From positions 124,001 through 188,000 of the forward strand of contig NZ_JAMQHS010000004.1 in NCBI RefSeq assembly GCF_023845585.1: a stretch of 64,000 nt of DNA. The letters run 5' to 3'. Position 1 is the stretch's first letter, and every line of letters starts with the position of its first letter. Below the pieces are notes generated by a model that was not told the DNA's origin, did not search any database, and saw only the letters and a program-made list of their open reading frames with translations. Shown piece after piece: positions 48,544 through 57,799 of the stretch. This DNA is from Clostridium sp. CMCC3677 (GTDB lineage: Bacteria; Bacillota; Clostridia; Clostridiales; Clostridiaceae). A program made the translations under genes and the position numbers.

Positions 48544-48663
48544 CTTAATTTAATGAATTTTCTCTCATGTCTTGTTGATTTTAGTCTAACATATAAACTA
48601 GTGCTTTACAACAGTATTTTTTTTATTTCGACACAATAGAACTGTTAAAATTCATAATTAAAA

Positions 48664-50751
48664 TTATTCGCTTTTATCTTCTTTAAGTTCTTTAGTATAA
48701 TCACACTCTCCATTAGAACACTTGATATATTTTCCTTTAGTTTTTGAATATTTAAGTACCATATAAGAATCACACTTGGGACATTTTTCCTTTACTGGTT
48801 CATACCAACTAACAAAAGTACATTCTGGATATCCTGAACATCCAAAGAATTTCTTTCCTCTTTTGCTTTTCTTAACAACTATAGTTTTTCCGCATTCAGG
48901 ACATGGTACATCTAATTCTTCTACTATAGGTTTAGCATTCTTACATTCTGGGTATCCAGGGCATGCTAAGAACTCACCATATCGTCCTCTTTTTATTACC
49001 ATCATGCGACCACATTTATCACACTTAACATCACTAACTTTATCTTCTATTACAACCTTTGATATTTCTTTTTCGGCTTTTTCTATTGCTACCTTTAGAG
49101 GTGTGAAGAATTCTTCTACTATTTTAGTCCAACTTTCACTTCCTTCTTCAACATTATCAAGCTTTTTCTCCATATCAGCTGTAAAATCTGCATCCACTAT
49201 TTGAGTAAAGTATTCACTAACTATATTGTTTACTATAAATCCTAGTTCTGTTGGAATTAAGTTTTTCTTTTCACGAATAACATATGACCTGCCAACTAAT
49301 GTAGATATTGTTGGTACATACGTACTAGGTCTTCCTATTCCTTTTTCTTCTAGCAATTTAACAAAAGATGCTTCTGTATATCTTGGTTGAGGCTGTGTAA
49401 AATGTTGTTTTTCATCTATAGATACAACTTTTAATTCTTCCCCTTCTTCTAAAACAGGTAATGTAACAGACTTTTCATCATCTTCATTTAAATACTCGTA
49501 TATTTTCATGAATCCATCAAAATTTATTGTTGATCCTGATGCTTTAAATTTATATTCTCCATTTAGTATATCTATAGAATTTGTATTAAGTACACATGAT
49601 GACATTTGACTTGCTACAAATCTATTCCAAATTAATGAATATAGTTTATATTGTTCTGAAGTTAAATTTTCTTTTGCTACTTCTGGTGTAATTTCTACGT
49701 ATGTAGGTCTAATAGCTTCATGCGCATCTTGAATATTTTTCTTTCCTTTATATATTCTAGGAGCACTTGGCAAATACTCTTTACCATAAGTATTTTCAAT
49801 AAATGTTTTTGCATTTTCTTGAGCTTCTTGAGATATTCTCATAGAATCTGTTCTCATATAAGTAATTAAACCAACAGTTCCATATCCCTTAATTTCTATA
49901 CCTTCATAAAGAGCCTGTGCAATTGACATAGTTCTCTTAGTCATAAAATTCAACTTTTTGCTAGCATCTTGTTGAAGTGTACTTGTTGTAAATGGTGGTA
50001 ATGGATTTTTAACCTTATTACCTTTTTTTATAGCCTTTATAATAAACTTATCATTTTCAAGTTCTTGTTTTATTTTATTAGCTTCTTCTTCTGTGTTAAC
50101 TTCAATTTTTTTACTCTTATAAGTTGAAAGTCTTATTGGGAATTTCTTTCTATCTTTTCTTAATACACAATCAACAGACCAATATTCTTTAGGTATGAAT
50201 GCTTTTATTTCTTCTTCTCTATCACAAATTAATTTTAATGCTGCTGATTGAACTCTACCTGCACTAAGACCCCATTTTACATTTTTCCATAAAATTGGGC
50301 TTATCTCATATCCAACAAGTCTATCTAATATTCTTCTAGCCTGCTGAGCATCAACTAAATCTAAATCTATACTTCTAGCTTGTTTTATAGCACCCTTTAC
50401 TGCAGTTTTAGTAATTTCATTAAAAACTATTCTGCATTTTTCATTTTCAGGTATCTTTAAAATATTAGCTAAATGCCATGATATAGCTTCTCCCTCACGG
50501 TCGGGGTCAGTTGCCAAATATATTTTATCAGATTTTTTAGCTGCTTTTTTTAACTTATCTAATAATTCACCCTTACCTCTGATTGTTATATACTTGGGTG
50601 TATAATTATTCTCTATATCAACACCTAATTTGCTTTTAGGTAAATCTCTTACATGACCCATAGAAGCTTCTACAATGTAATTTTTCCCTAAATATTTACC
50701 AATTGTTTTTGCTTTTGCTGGCGACTCAACGATTACAAGTTTTTGACCCAT
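48664..50751 (-). CDS. topA: DNA topoisomerase I
   Basis: 695 aa type IA topoisomerase that relaxes negative supercoils. The Toprim domain (about 1-115) begins LVIVESPAKAKTIGKYLGKNYIV and has DPDREGEAISWHL acidic metal ligands. The catalytic Tyr lies in LITYMRTDSMRIS near residue 300. Three C-terminal C4 zinc ribbons run from about 580 to 690 (CDKCGRMMVIKRGRYGEFLACPGYP, CPECGKTIVVKKSKRGKKFFGC, CPKCDSYMVLKYSKTKGKYIKC). An unusual initiation region has the ribosome site separated from the ATG by a perfect 10-bp hairpin. It lies 51 nt after dprA. Confidence 0.97.
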   Translation of the reverse strand: MGQKLVIVESPAKAKTIGKYLGKNYIVEASMGHVRDLPKSKLGVDIENNYTPKYITIRGKGELLDKLKKAAKKSDKIYLATDPDREGEAISWHLANILKIPENEKCRIVFNEITKTAVKGAIKQARSIDLDLVDAQQARRILDRLVGYEISPILWKNVKWGLSAGRVQSAALKLICDREEEIKAFIPKEYWSVDCVLRKDRKKFPIRLSTYKSKKIEVNTEEEANKIKQELENDKFIIKAIKKGNKVKNPLPPFTTSTLQQDASKKLNFMTKRTMSIAQALYEGIEIKGYGTVGLITYMRTDSMRISQEAQENAKTFIENTYGKEYLPSAPRIYKGKKNIQDAHEAIRPTYVEITPEVAKENLTSEQYKLYSLIWNRFVASQMSSCVLNTNSIDILNGEYKFKASGSTINFDGFMKIYEYLNEDDEKSVTLPVLEEGEELKVVSIDEKQHFTQPQPRYTEASFVKLLEEKGIGRPSTYVPTISTLVGRSYVIREKKNLIPTELGFIVNNIVSEYFTQIVDADFTADMEKKLDNVEEGSESWTKIVEEFFTPLKVAIEKAEKEISKVVIEDKVSDVKCDKCGRMMVIKRGRYGEFLACPGYPECKNAKPIVEELDVPCPECGKTIVVKKSKRGKKFFGCSGYPECTFVSWYEPVKEKCPKCDSYMVLKYSKTKGKYIKCSNGECDYTKELKEDKSE

Positions 50752-50758
50752 ATTTATA

Positions 50759-50793
50759 ACTTCATAAAAAATTTTATGAAGTACTCACCCCCT
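50759..50793 (-). promoter_or_regulatory. topA initiation region with hairpin between Shine-Dalgarno and ATG
   Basis: The only good ribosome site, AGGGGGTGAG, is at 50793-50784, over 30 nt before the ATG at 50751. A perfect 10-bp stem (arms 50759-50768 and 50773-50782, 4-nt loop) fills the gap and would bring the two close together. An in-frame stop in GGGTGA rules out a longer reading frame. Confidence 0.7.
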
Positions 50794-50802
50794 AAATTTG
50801 TT

Positions 50803-51861
50803 TTAAATTATTTTTATATAGTAATTACCAGGAAGGCAAATTATCTCATTCTTTATTTGCATTTCAAATAATAACGCATATAAAGCCCCTCTGTCAACAC
50901 AACTATTCTTAAATATGTCATCTATATGAATTGGTGCATCTGTAATCATATCTAATATTTCTCTTTTTTCTGGTCTAATTTTCATCGTTTCAATATTTAT
51001 GTGATTTGTATTAAAGAATTTATTTAAATCCTCTTTACTACTTAAAACATCACATCCATCTTTGATCAACATATTAGAACCTTTTGCTCCTTCATATAAA
51101 ATAGAACCAGGCACAACCAATACATCTTTGTTTTGTTCTTGAGCTATTCTAGCAGTTATTAATGATCCACTTTTTTCACTTGCTTCTGCAACTATAACAA
51201 CATCACTTAAACCACTTATTATTCTATTTCTTAATGGAAAATTATGCTTTAGAGGTTTAGTTCCTAATGGAAATTCTGAAATAATCAACCCATCTTCAAT
51301 GGCTTTTGAAAATAGACCTTTATTTTCTGATGGATATACAACATCTATACCACATCCTAAAACTATAATAGTTTTTCCTCCATTTTCTAAAGCACATTTA
51401 TGAGCTATGGAATCCACACCTCTTGCACCACCACTTATAAGCGTTATATTATTAGTAATAATCTCCTTTGTCAAGAGCTTTGTTACTGCTAATGCATAAT
51501 TTGAACATTTTCTTGCTCCTACAATAGCTATAGATTTACCATTTATCAAATCAATATTTCCTTTATAAAATAAATAACATGGTGCTGGTGAAAGTTGCTT
51601 CAATCTCTCTTTGTATAAAGGATTAGAGTATGTTATATATCCTATACCTTCTTTATTTAATTTATTGTTTACAGATATAATTTCATAAACCAAATCATTC
51701 TTTTCAAAATTTCCAAGTTTTTTTTGTAATTTTTTATTTCTTTTTAATATATTTTCAAAATTGTTATATATATTTTCTTCTGTTTCATACTCATCTATCA
51801 AATTCATTTTTTCCTTATTGCTTATATCTAATAATATAAACCATAATTCATAGTTTAACAT
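50803..51861 (-). CDS. dprA: DNA-processing protein DprA
   Basis: 352 aa protein that loads RecA on incoming single-stranded DNA during natural transformation and is widespread in non-competent bacteria. The Rossmann-like core has SIAIVGARKCSNYAL, ISGGARGVDSIAHKCAL and VLGCGIDVVYPSENKGL, SEFPLGTKPLKHNFPLRNRIISGLSDVVIVAEA. A C-terminal winged helix (about 290-352) follows. The N-terminal about 80 residues are divergent. ATG follows AAGGAGAATC. It lies between comM and topA, the standard clostridial order. Confidence 0.95.
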   Translation of the reverse strand: MLNYELWFILLDISNKEKMNLIDEYETEENIYNNFENILKRNKKLQKKLGNFEKNDLVYEIISVNNKLNKEGIGYITYSNPLYKERLKQLSPAPCYLFYKGNIDLINGKSIAIVGARKCSNYALAVTKLLTKEIITNNITLISGGARGVDSIAHKCALENGGKTIIVLGCGIDVVYPSENKGLFSKAIEDGLIISEFPLGTKPLKHNFPLRNRIISGLSDVVIVAEASEKSGSLITARIAQEQNKDVLVVPGSILYEGAKGSNMLIKDGCDVLSSKEDLNKFFNTNHINIETMKIRPEKREILDMITDAPIHIDDIFKNSCVDRGALYALLFEMQIKNEIICLPGNYYIKII

Positions 51862-51881
51862 TTAGATTCTCCTTATATTTA

Positions 51882-53402
51882 CTATATAATCTCTCCATCT
51901 ATATTTCTTCTATAATTAAACGCTTCAATTATATGTTGCTCTAAAATTTCCTTACTGCAATCTATATCTGCTATTGTTTGTGCTAATTTAATAACTTTAC
52001 TATATCCTCTCATTGATACACTAGATGTATTATAATAATGCTTTAAAATATCACTACATCCTTTACTCATCTTGCATATGTCAAATATATCTTTTCCTTT
52101 TATATCTGAATTATATTTATATCTTGTATTTTTAAATCTTTCTTCTTGAATCTCTCTAGCTTTAAGAACTTTTTCTTTCATAACTTTAGAATTGTATGAA
52201 TCCTTTCTCTTTTCAATATCATCATATTTAAGTCTTGGAACAAAATTTAAGATATCCATTCTATCTAATAAAGCAGTAGAAAATTTTCTGAAATATTTTT
52301 TTGCATTATACCTAGAATATAAACCACCTTCTAATATGCTTTCATCTTTTTCTTCAATAGGATTAAATGCTCCAATAAGTAAAAAGTTGGCTGGCATTGT
52401 ATAGTTCCCACTGATTCTGTCTATATTTATTTCTTTTTCTTCTAATGGCTCTCTTAATGATTCTAAAGCATCCTTTTTGAACTCTAATACCTCATCAAGA
52501 AAAAGCACTCCATTATGCGCTAAAGTTACTTCTCCAGCCTTTACTTCTTTTCCTCCTCCAATCAAAGCACTTTTAGTTGTAGTATGATGTGGAGATCTAA
52601 AAGGACGATTTATTAAAGTATTTTTTTCCATAAGACCAGATGCACTATATATTTTAGCTATTTCTAATAATTCCTTTTTAGATAGTGGTGGTAATATTGA
52701 TGTTATAGCTTTAGCAAGCATTGTTTTACCACATCCTGGTTCTCCATATAATAAAATATTATGTTTCCCTGCCGCTGAAATCTCCAGGGCTCTCTTTGAT
52801 GAGTATTGTCCTATTATTTCACCAAAATCCAAACTCTCTAAAATATCTTTTCTTTCAATATCACTTTTAGAAATTCTGCACGGTAATAAGTCTTTGTATG
52901 TGACATATGATATTACTTCTTTCAAATTTCTAAATGGATAATATTCGCCTTCATCGAAATAATAACTCTCTTCTAAATTTTCATAAGGAAATATAAATTT
53001 ATTTTTTCTTTCTTTTATTCCTTCAATTATTATAGGTATACTTCCCTTTACTGCTTTTAATTCTCCTGATAACGATAATTCTCCAAAAATTATATAATCG
53101 TTTACTTTATTGCATTCTATTTGATTAGATGCCATAAGTATTCCTAATGCTATAGGCAAATCTAAAAGAGATCCTATCTTTCTTGTATCTGCTGGTGCTA
53201 GATTAATAGTTATTCTTCCTAGCGGAAAATCATATCCGCTATTTAAAATTGCTGATCTCACACGCTCTTTAGATTCTTTAACAGAAGTATCTGCAAGACC
53301 AACAATCGAAAATGATGGTAAGCCTTTTGATATATCAACTTCTACTTCTATTAATAACCCTTCTAAACCATTTTGTGTGGCACTTATTATTTTTATAGAC
53401 AT
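51882..53402 (-). CDS. comM: Mg-chelatase-like AAA+ helicase ComM/YifB
   Basis: 506 aa. The N-terminal Lon-type substrate domain (about 1-165) contains VEVDISKGLPSFSIVGLADTSVKESKERVRSA. The AAA+ domain (about 185-390) has Walker A LLYGEPGCGKTMLAKA, HHTTTKSALIGGG and Walker B GVLFLDEVLEF. The C-terminal lid has RGYSKVIKLAQTIADI. ComM promotes branch migration during transformation in Gram-negative bacteria; its role in Clostridium is not established. It lies 20 nt upstream of dprA. ATG follows GGGTGATTTA. Confidence 0.93.
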   Translation of the reverse strand: MSIKIISATQNGLEGLLIEVEVDISKGLPSFSIVGLADTSVKESKERVRSAILNSGYDFPLGRITINLAPADTRKIGSLLDLPIALGILMASNQIECNKVNDYIIFGELSLSGELKAVKGSIPIIIEGIKERKNKFIFPYENLEESYYFDEGEYYPFRNLKEVISYVTYKDLLPCRISKSDIERKDILESLDFGEIIGQYSSKRALEISAAGKHNILLYGEPGCGKTMLAKAITSILPPLSKKELLEIAKIYSASGLMEKNTLINRPFRSPHHTTTKSALIGGGKEVKAGEVTLAHNGVLFLDEVLEFKKDALESLREPLEEKEINIDRISGNYTMPANFLLIGAFNPIEEKDESILEGGLYSRYNAKKYFRKFSTALLDRMDILNFVPRLKYDDIEKRKDSYNSKVMKEKVLKAREIQEERFKNTRYKYNSDIKGKDIFDICKMSKGCSDILKHYYNTSSVSMRGYSKVIKLAQTIADIDCSKEILEQHIIEAFNYRRNIDGEII

Positions 53403-53578
53403 ATTAAATCACCCATTAACATTATAGACATATAAACTTTTATTAATCCTTTTAATAAAAATGATTTATTTTTTTAATTCATGTCAATAATCTTTACTAT
53501 ATTTTGTATATTATTATTCTTAACATAATTTTTATATTACATTTAATAAAAATTTATATATTTAAGGAGCTTATATTA

Positions 53579-53947
53579 ATGAAAAAATTTAATAAAGACA
53601 TCGGAACTTATTGTGAAAAATTATCATGTAATTACCTAATAAAGAATAATTTTAAAATACTTGAATGTAACTTTAAAAATTTTCTAGGAGAAATAGATAT
53701 TATATGCATAAAAAATTCTATATTAATAATAATAGAAGTTAAAGGTAGATATAATTATGAATTTGGAGTTCCAAGAGAATCCGTATCTATAAACAAACAA
53801 AAAAACATTATAAAAGTTACAAAATCCTATATAAATTATAAAAAACTTTACAATTTTAATGTACGTTTTGATGTTATAGAAGTATATCTTAATAAACTTG
53901 ATTCATCTTATAAGATTAATCATATAAAAGATGCTTTTAGAACTTAA
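53579..53947 (+). CDS. yraN: UPF0102 (YraN family) nuclease-like protein
   Basis: 122 aa, restriction-endonuclease-like fold. KDIGTYCEKLSCNYLIKNNFKILECN is followed by FLGEIDIICIKNSILIIIEVKGR, giving the D-(x)n-ExK metal-site pattern. Its function is unproven; it usually lies beside rnhB. ATG at 53579 is used, with AAGGAG about 10 nt upstream; the longer frame to 53504 is a hydrophobic AT-rich artefact. It is on the plus strand while all neighbours from comM to ylqF are on minus, so the gene is inverted relative to the usual operon. Confidence 0.87.
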   Translation: MKKFNKDIGTYCEKLSCNYLIKNNFKILECNFKNFLGEIDIICIKNSILIIIEVKGRYNYEFGVPRESVSINKQKNIIKVTKSYINYKKLYNFNVRFDVIEVYLNKLDSSYKINHIKDAFRT

Positions 53948-53991
53948 AAATACCTTGTAAAATAATTGCCCCATTATTTTACAAGGTATTT
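53948..53991. terminator. Bidirectional terminator between yraN and rnhB
   Basis: A perfect 18-bp stem (53948-53965 and 53974-53991) with an 8-nt loop. A T run follows on the minus strand (TTTTTAAG), and a weak TTTGTC on the plus strand. It lies between two convergent stops. Confidence 0.9.
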
Positions 53992-53992
53992 G

Positions 53993-54808
53993 TCATAATA
54001 TATTATTTAAAAAACTATTTCTATGTATTTCACATTTTCCATATTTTTTTAATCCATTTATATGTTTTTGAGTTCCATAACCCATATTATTTTCAAAATC
54101 ATAATGTGGATATTTAATTGAATATTCCTTCATCATATTATCTCTGTATACTTTTGCCAATATAGATGCAGCTGCAATACTTGCACTTTTAGTATCGCCC
54201 TTTATTACAAATTTATTAGCTATAGCTATATTCTTTACTAAGTATCCATCTGATAATACTAATTCTGGTCTTACGCTTAAATTATTGCACGAATCTAAAA
54301 AAACATTATTATTAGCAAATGCTATTCCTCTTTCATCTATTTCTTTGTTTGATGAAAGAGATATATGATATGCCAATGCTTTTTCTTTAATTATTTCTGA
54401 TAATTCTTCTCTTTTTGTATAATTTAATTTTTTAGAATCATTTAAATATAATATTAAATCTTCATCAATAACATTTAGATCTAAAATCACTGCACACGCT
54501 ACAATAGGTCCTGCTAATGGTCCTCTTCCAACTTCATCAACACCTGCTATATATTTGAACTTTCCAAAAGATTTATCAAAGTCATACATAGATTTTACTC
54601 TATACATTTCTTTTATATATGAATCCAAGTGTTTTTGCATGCTCTTTCCTAAAGATGATACATTTTTTCTTTTATCATCTAATAATTTATTAATTATCAT
54701 CTTTAATTCTTCAGACTTATAGCTATCTGAAATTGATATTTCTGAAGTTTTTTCTTTTATAATTTTATATGATAATTTATCTATTTCTAAATCAAGTAAA
54801 CTATTCAT
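53993..54808 (-). CDS. rnhB: Ribonuclease HII
   Basis: 271 aa enzyme removing ribonucleotides and RNA primers from RNA-DNA hybrids. The DEDD active site is visible in YIAGVDEVGRGPLAGPIVACAV near residue 92, ILNDSKKL-type LYLNDSKKLN, and SIAAASILAKVYRDNMM. An N-terminal 80-residue helical extension is typical of Firmicute RNase HII. The start overlaps the end of ylqF by 8 nt. Confidence 0.96.
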   Translation of the reverse strand: MNSLLDLEIDKLSYKIIKEKTSEISISDSYKSEELKMIINKLLDDKRKNVSSLGKSMQKHLDSYIKEMYRVKSMYDFDKSFGKFKYIAGVDEVGRGPLAGPIVACAVILDLNVIDEDLILYLNDSKKLNYTKREELSEIIKEKALAYHISLSSNKEIDERGIAFANNNVFLDSCNNLSVRPELVLSDGYLVKNIAIANKFVIKGDTKSASIAAASILAKVYRDNMMKEYSIKYPHYDFENNMGYGTQKHINGLKKYGKCEIHRNSFLNNIL

Positions 54809-55658
54809 TTATTTTACCTGGACGTTCTAATGAAATTTTTCCTATTCTTCCAGCTCTAAATTCATCTAATAGTATAACAGCTATTCTATTGTAATTAATT
54901 TCTCCTCCTGAAACTAATGTACCTCTTTTTTTAGCTATTGCATTTAAAGTTTCTAATGGATCTTCAGAAACTTCATCTATTTTATATCTTTCCTTTAAAT
55001 TATCTTTATAAAAGCTTTGTAATCTTTCAACAAGCTTATATGAAAGTTCTTCTATATCCATTATTTCATCTTTTATAGCACCTGTAAAAGCTAAATTTAA
55101 TGCTGTTTCTTCATCTTCAAATCTAGGCCATAATACACCTGGTGTATCTAAAAGTTCTATGCCTATTGATGTTTTTATCCATTGCTTGCTTTTAGTAACT
55201 CCTGGTTTATCTCCTGTTTTAGCAATACTATTTCTAGCCATTTTATTTATAAATGTAGACTTACCAACATTAGGAATTCCAACAACCATAACTCTAGTTG
55301 TTATATTTACCATGCCCTTTGCTCTTAATCTATCATGTTTTTCTTTAAGTAAAGATAATAGCATTGGTTTTATTGCTTTTAATCCGTCTCCTTTTAAACA
55401 ATTCACCTCTAATACTTTAACATCATCTTTAGTTAAATGTTTAATCCATTCTTTTGTTACTTTGCCTTCTGTTAAATCACTTTTATTTAAAAGTATTATT
55501 CTTGGCTTACCTTGTAATAAACTATCTATATCCGGATTAGCAGAACTTCTTGGTATTCTAGCATCTCTTATTTCAATAACCGCATCTACTAATTTTAAAT
55601 TTTCTTTTATTTCTCTTTGAGTTTTTTTCATATGTCCTGGAAACCAGTTAATTGCCAT
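54801..55658 (-). CDS. ylqF: Ribosome biogenesis GTPase YlqF/RbgA
   Basis: 285 aa circularly permuted GTPase needed for late 50S assembly. The motif order is G4 NKSDL near residue 58, then G1 GIPNVGKST near 128, then G3 DTPGVL near 174. INWFPGHMKKTQREIKENL at the N-terminus is characteristic. A C-terminal ANTAR-like RNA-binding region follows. ATG follows AAGGAGGAAATG. It is coupled to rnhB. Confidence 0.96.
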   Translation of the reverse strand: MAINWFPGHMKKTQREIKENLKLVDAVIEIRDARIPRSSANPDIDSLLQGKPRIILLNKSDLTEGKVTKEWIKHLTKDDVKVLEVNCLKGDGLKAIKPMLLSLLKEKHDRLRAKGMVNITTRVMVVGIPNVGKSTFINKMARNSIAKTGDKPGVTKSKQWIKTSIGIELLDTPGVLWPRFEDEETALNLAFTGAIKDEIMDIEELSYKLVERLQSFYKDNLKERYKIDEVSEDPLETLNAIAKKRGTLVSGGEINYNRIAVILLDEFRAGRIGKISLERPGKINE

Positions 55659-55701
55659 TTCATTTCCTCCTTATGCTTATTTTTTTCTATATTAAAAGAA
55701 A

Positions 55702-55759
55702 AGAAGCTTAAGCTTCTAATTAATTTATTATAGAAAAAAAGAGGACTGAATCAGTCCAC
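55702..55759 (-). terminator. Tandem terminators after rplS
   Basis: Two hairpins in series on the minus strand. GGACTGA (55743-55749) pairs with TCAGTCC (55751-55757) and is followed by T7. AGAAGC pairs with GCTTCT in the palindrome 55702-55717 and is followed by TTTTCTTTTAAT. They separate rplS from ylqF. Confidence 0.75.
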
Positions 55760-55771
55760 CTTTTAATCTAA

Positions 55772-56122
55772 TTATCTAGTTAATAATTCTTTAACCTTTG
55801 CAGCCTTACCAACTCTATCTCTTAAGTAGTAAAGTTTAGCTCTTCTTACTTTACCTCTTCTTGAGATTTCAATCTTTTCGATTATTGGTGCATGCATTGG
55901 GAATGTTCTTTCAACACCGCATCCATAAGCAACTCTTCTTACAGTGAAAGTTTCTCTTAATCCACCGTTTTGTTTCTTAATTACAGTACCTTCAAACATT
56001 TGTACTCTTTCTCTTGTACCTTCTGTAACCTTAACATAAACTTTTACATTGTCACCAATTTTAAAGTTTGGTAGGTCAGTTCTTAATTGTTCAGCTTCAA
56101 TAGCTCTTATTATTTCGTTCAT
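55772..56122 (-). CDS. rplS: 50S ribosomal protein L19
   Basis: 116 aa protein at the 30S-50S interface. The conserved [33 protein letters not shown] and [25 protein letters not shown] are complete, with a basic C-terminus. ATG at 56122 follows AAGGAGGGAATGC; the frame's longer form to 56176 lacks conservation. The leader upstream resembles the L19 leader of Firmicutes. Confidence 0.97.
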
Positions 56123-56124
56123 TG

Positions 56125-56215
56125 TGCATTCCCTCCTTAAAGATAATTTGACGTTCTTAACAAAATATATATGCATGACAGAGGAACGCCCGTACTAGCA
56201 CGTTTTTAATCATAA
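56125..56215 (-). promoter_or_regulatory. Candidate L19 leader RNA
   Basis: The minus-strand leader contains GGGCGTTCCTCTGTCATGC, followed by a helix pairing GGCGTTC with GAACGTC. The GTTCCTCTGTCAT stretch and its position before rplS resemble the Firmicute L19 leader as I recall it. No covariance model could be run. Confidence 0.55.
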
Positions 56216-56243
56216 CATATTTTTTTATTTGTTTCAATAAATT

Positions 56244-56960
56244 TTATTTGTTTTTTCTTCCCAAAAGTTTTTTATCTTCTTTTGTTAAAATAACATTTTT
56301 ATATAAATCAGGTCTTCTCTTTTTAGTTAGGTCCAAAGATTGTAGTCTTCTCCATTTTCTTATGTTCTCATGATGGCCTGATAAAAGTATTTCTGGAACA
56401 TGCTCCCCCTCAAACTCATATGGCCTAGTATATTGAGGATATTCTAATAAATCATCAGAAAAAGATTCATCCATAAAACTTTCTTCTTTTCCCAGTACCC
56501 CTGGTATCAATCGTAAAATAGCATCTATCACTGGAATTGCCGCCATTTCTCCTCCTGTAAGAATAAAATCACCTAATGATACTTCCATATCAATATGCTT
56601 ATATACACGTTCATCTATTCCTTCATAATGCCCGCATAAAAATATCAAATTTTCTTCTTTTGAAAGATTCATTGCCATTTTTTGATTAAATGTTTTCCCT
56701 CTAGGTCCTAAGAAAACTACTTTACCATTATTACTTTCCTTAGCTTTTCTTATAGTATCTATAATTGGTTGAGGTGCCATGACCATTCCAGCGCCTCCAC
56801 CATAAGGATAATCATCTACCTTTTTATGTTTATCTAACGTATAATCACGTATATTAAATAATTCTAATTCTACTATATTATTTTCCTGAGCTCTACCAAT
56901 TATACTATGATTAAAAATTGAAAACATTTCCGGAAAAAGAGTAAGTATACTAATCTTCAT
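56244..56960 (-). CDS. trmD: tRNA (guanine37-N1)-methyltransferase
   Basis: 238 aa SPOUT methyltransferase making m1G37, which prevents frameshifting. ILTLFPEMF at the N-terminus, [26 protein letters not shown], and the trefoil-knot segment [10 protein letters not shown] are present. The start overlaps rimM by 11 nt. Confidence 0.98.
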   Translation of the reverse strand: MKISILTLFPEMFSIFNHSIIGRAQENNIVELELFNIRDYTLDKHKKVDDYPYGGGAGMVMAPQPIIDTIRKAKESNNGKVVFLGPRGKTFNQKMAMNLSKEENLIFLCGHYEGIDERVYKHIDMEVSLGDFILTGGEMAAIPVIDAILRLIPGVLGKEESFMDESFSDDLLEYPQYTRPYEFEGEHVPEILLSGHHENIRKWRRLQSLDLTKKRRPDLYKNVILTKEDKKLLGRKNK

Positions 56961-57447
56961 CTTGCCACTGCCTAACTGGTTTTATTACTATTTTTTTATT
57001 ATCTATATCAATATTTAAAACAATATCTTTTAAAACAGGAATTAATAATTCTTTAGGTTCCTTTATCCAATATACATCATTGCTTGGCGTACTAATAACA
57101 TCAAATATTTTTCCAAGTTCCATATTATCAGTGTCATATACCATACAACCTACTAAATCAACAACATAATGAGTGTCTGCCTCTAATGCAGGAGCACTGC
57201 TTCTAAATATCTCAATATATTTTTGTTTATAAGTTTCAGCATCATTCATAGTGTCTATTCCTTCTATTTTTAAAATAACTCTATCTTTTTGGAATTTAAC
57301 ACTTTGTATATTTCTTTCTTTTCCATCAATTAAAACGTTTTTTAATTTTTTAAACTTATTAACATCCTCAGTTAATGGATATACTTTTACTTCACCTTTA
57401 ATTCCATGAGTATTTATGATCTGCCCTACTTTAAATATCTCTTCCAA
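56950..57447 (-). CDS. rimM: 16S rRNA processing protein RimM
   Basis: 165 aa 30S maturation factor that binds S19. The N-terminal RimM domain has [24 protein letters not shown]; the C-terminal PRC barrel follows ([20 protein letters not shown]-like). TTG at 57447 has AAAGGATGTGA at reasonable spacing. A GTG at 57456 is also in frame but would lie almost on the ribosome site. It lies after a terminator that follows khpA. Confidence 0.93.
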   Translation of the reverse strand: MEEIFKVGQIINTHGIKGEVKVYPLTEDVNKFKKLKNVLIDGKERNIQSVKFQKDRVILKIEGIDTMNDAETYKQKYIEIFRSSAPALEADTHYVVDLVGCMVYDTDNMELGKIFDVISTPSNDVYWIKEPKELLIPVLKDIVLNIDIDNKKIVIKPVRQWQDED

Positions 57448-57489
57448 AAAATTCACATCCTTTACATAATATTTTATTTTAAATATTTA

Positions 57490-57519
57490 AAAAGAGTTAG
57501 GTGTAACCCTAACTCTTTT
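57490..57519. terminator. Terminator between khpA and rimM
   Basis: A perfect 12-bp stem AAAAGAGTTAGG (57490-57501) with its complement (57508-57519) is followed on the minus strand by TTTTTAAAT and on the plus strand by T8. It suggests partial termination before rimM. Confidence 0.85.
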
Positions 57520-57522
57520 TTT

Positions 57523-57750
57523 TTAAATGATTTCTACTATAACTCGTTTATTTTGTTTAATGGCTACGGCTTTTACAACAGTTCTAATTGCTTTGGCTAT
57601 TCTCCCTTGTTTGCCGATAACTCTACCCATATCTTCAGGAGCTACTTTTAGCTCTAAGATTATTGATTGTTCCCCAATTATCTCATTGATACTAACGGCT
57701 TCTGGATTATCAACTAGAGATTTAGCTATAAACTCAACTAATTCTTTCAT
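57523..57750 (-). CDS. khpA: KH-domain RNA-binding protein KhpA
   Basis: 75 aa, one KH domain with the GRVIGKQGRIAKAIRTVVKA GxxG loop. It forms KhpA/KhpB complexes linked to cell division and elongation control and sRNA binding in Firmicutes. It lies between rpsP and rimM in the conserved ffh-rpsP-khpA-rimM order. Confidence 0.95.
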   Translation of the reverse strand: MKELVEFIAKSLVDNPEAVSINEIIGEQSIILELKVAPEDMGRVIGKQGRIAKAIRTVVKAVAIKQNKRVIVEII

Positions 57751-57799
57751 AAACCTCTATAATTAATATGTACTAATTATAGAACTCACCTCCACAAAA

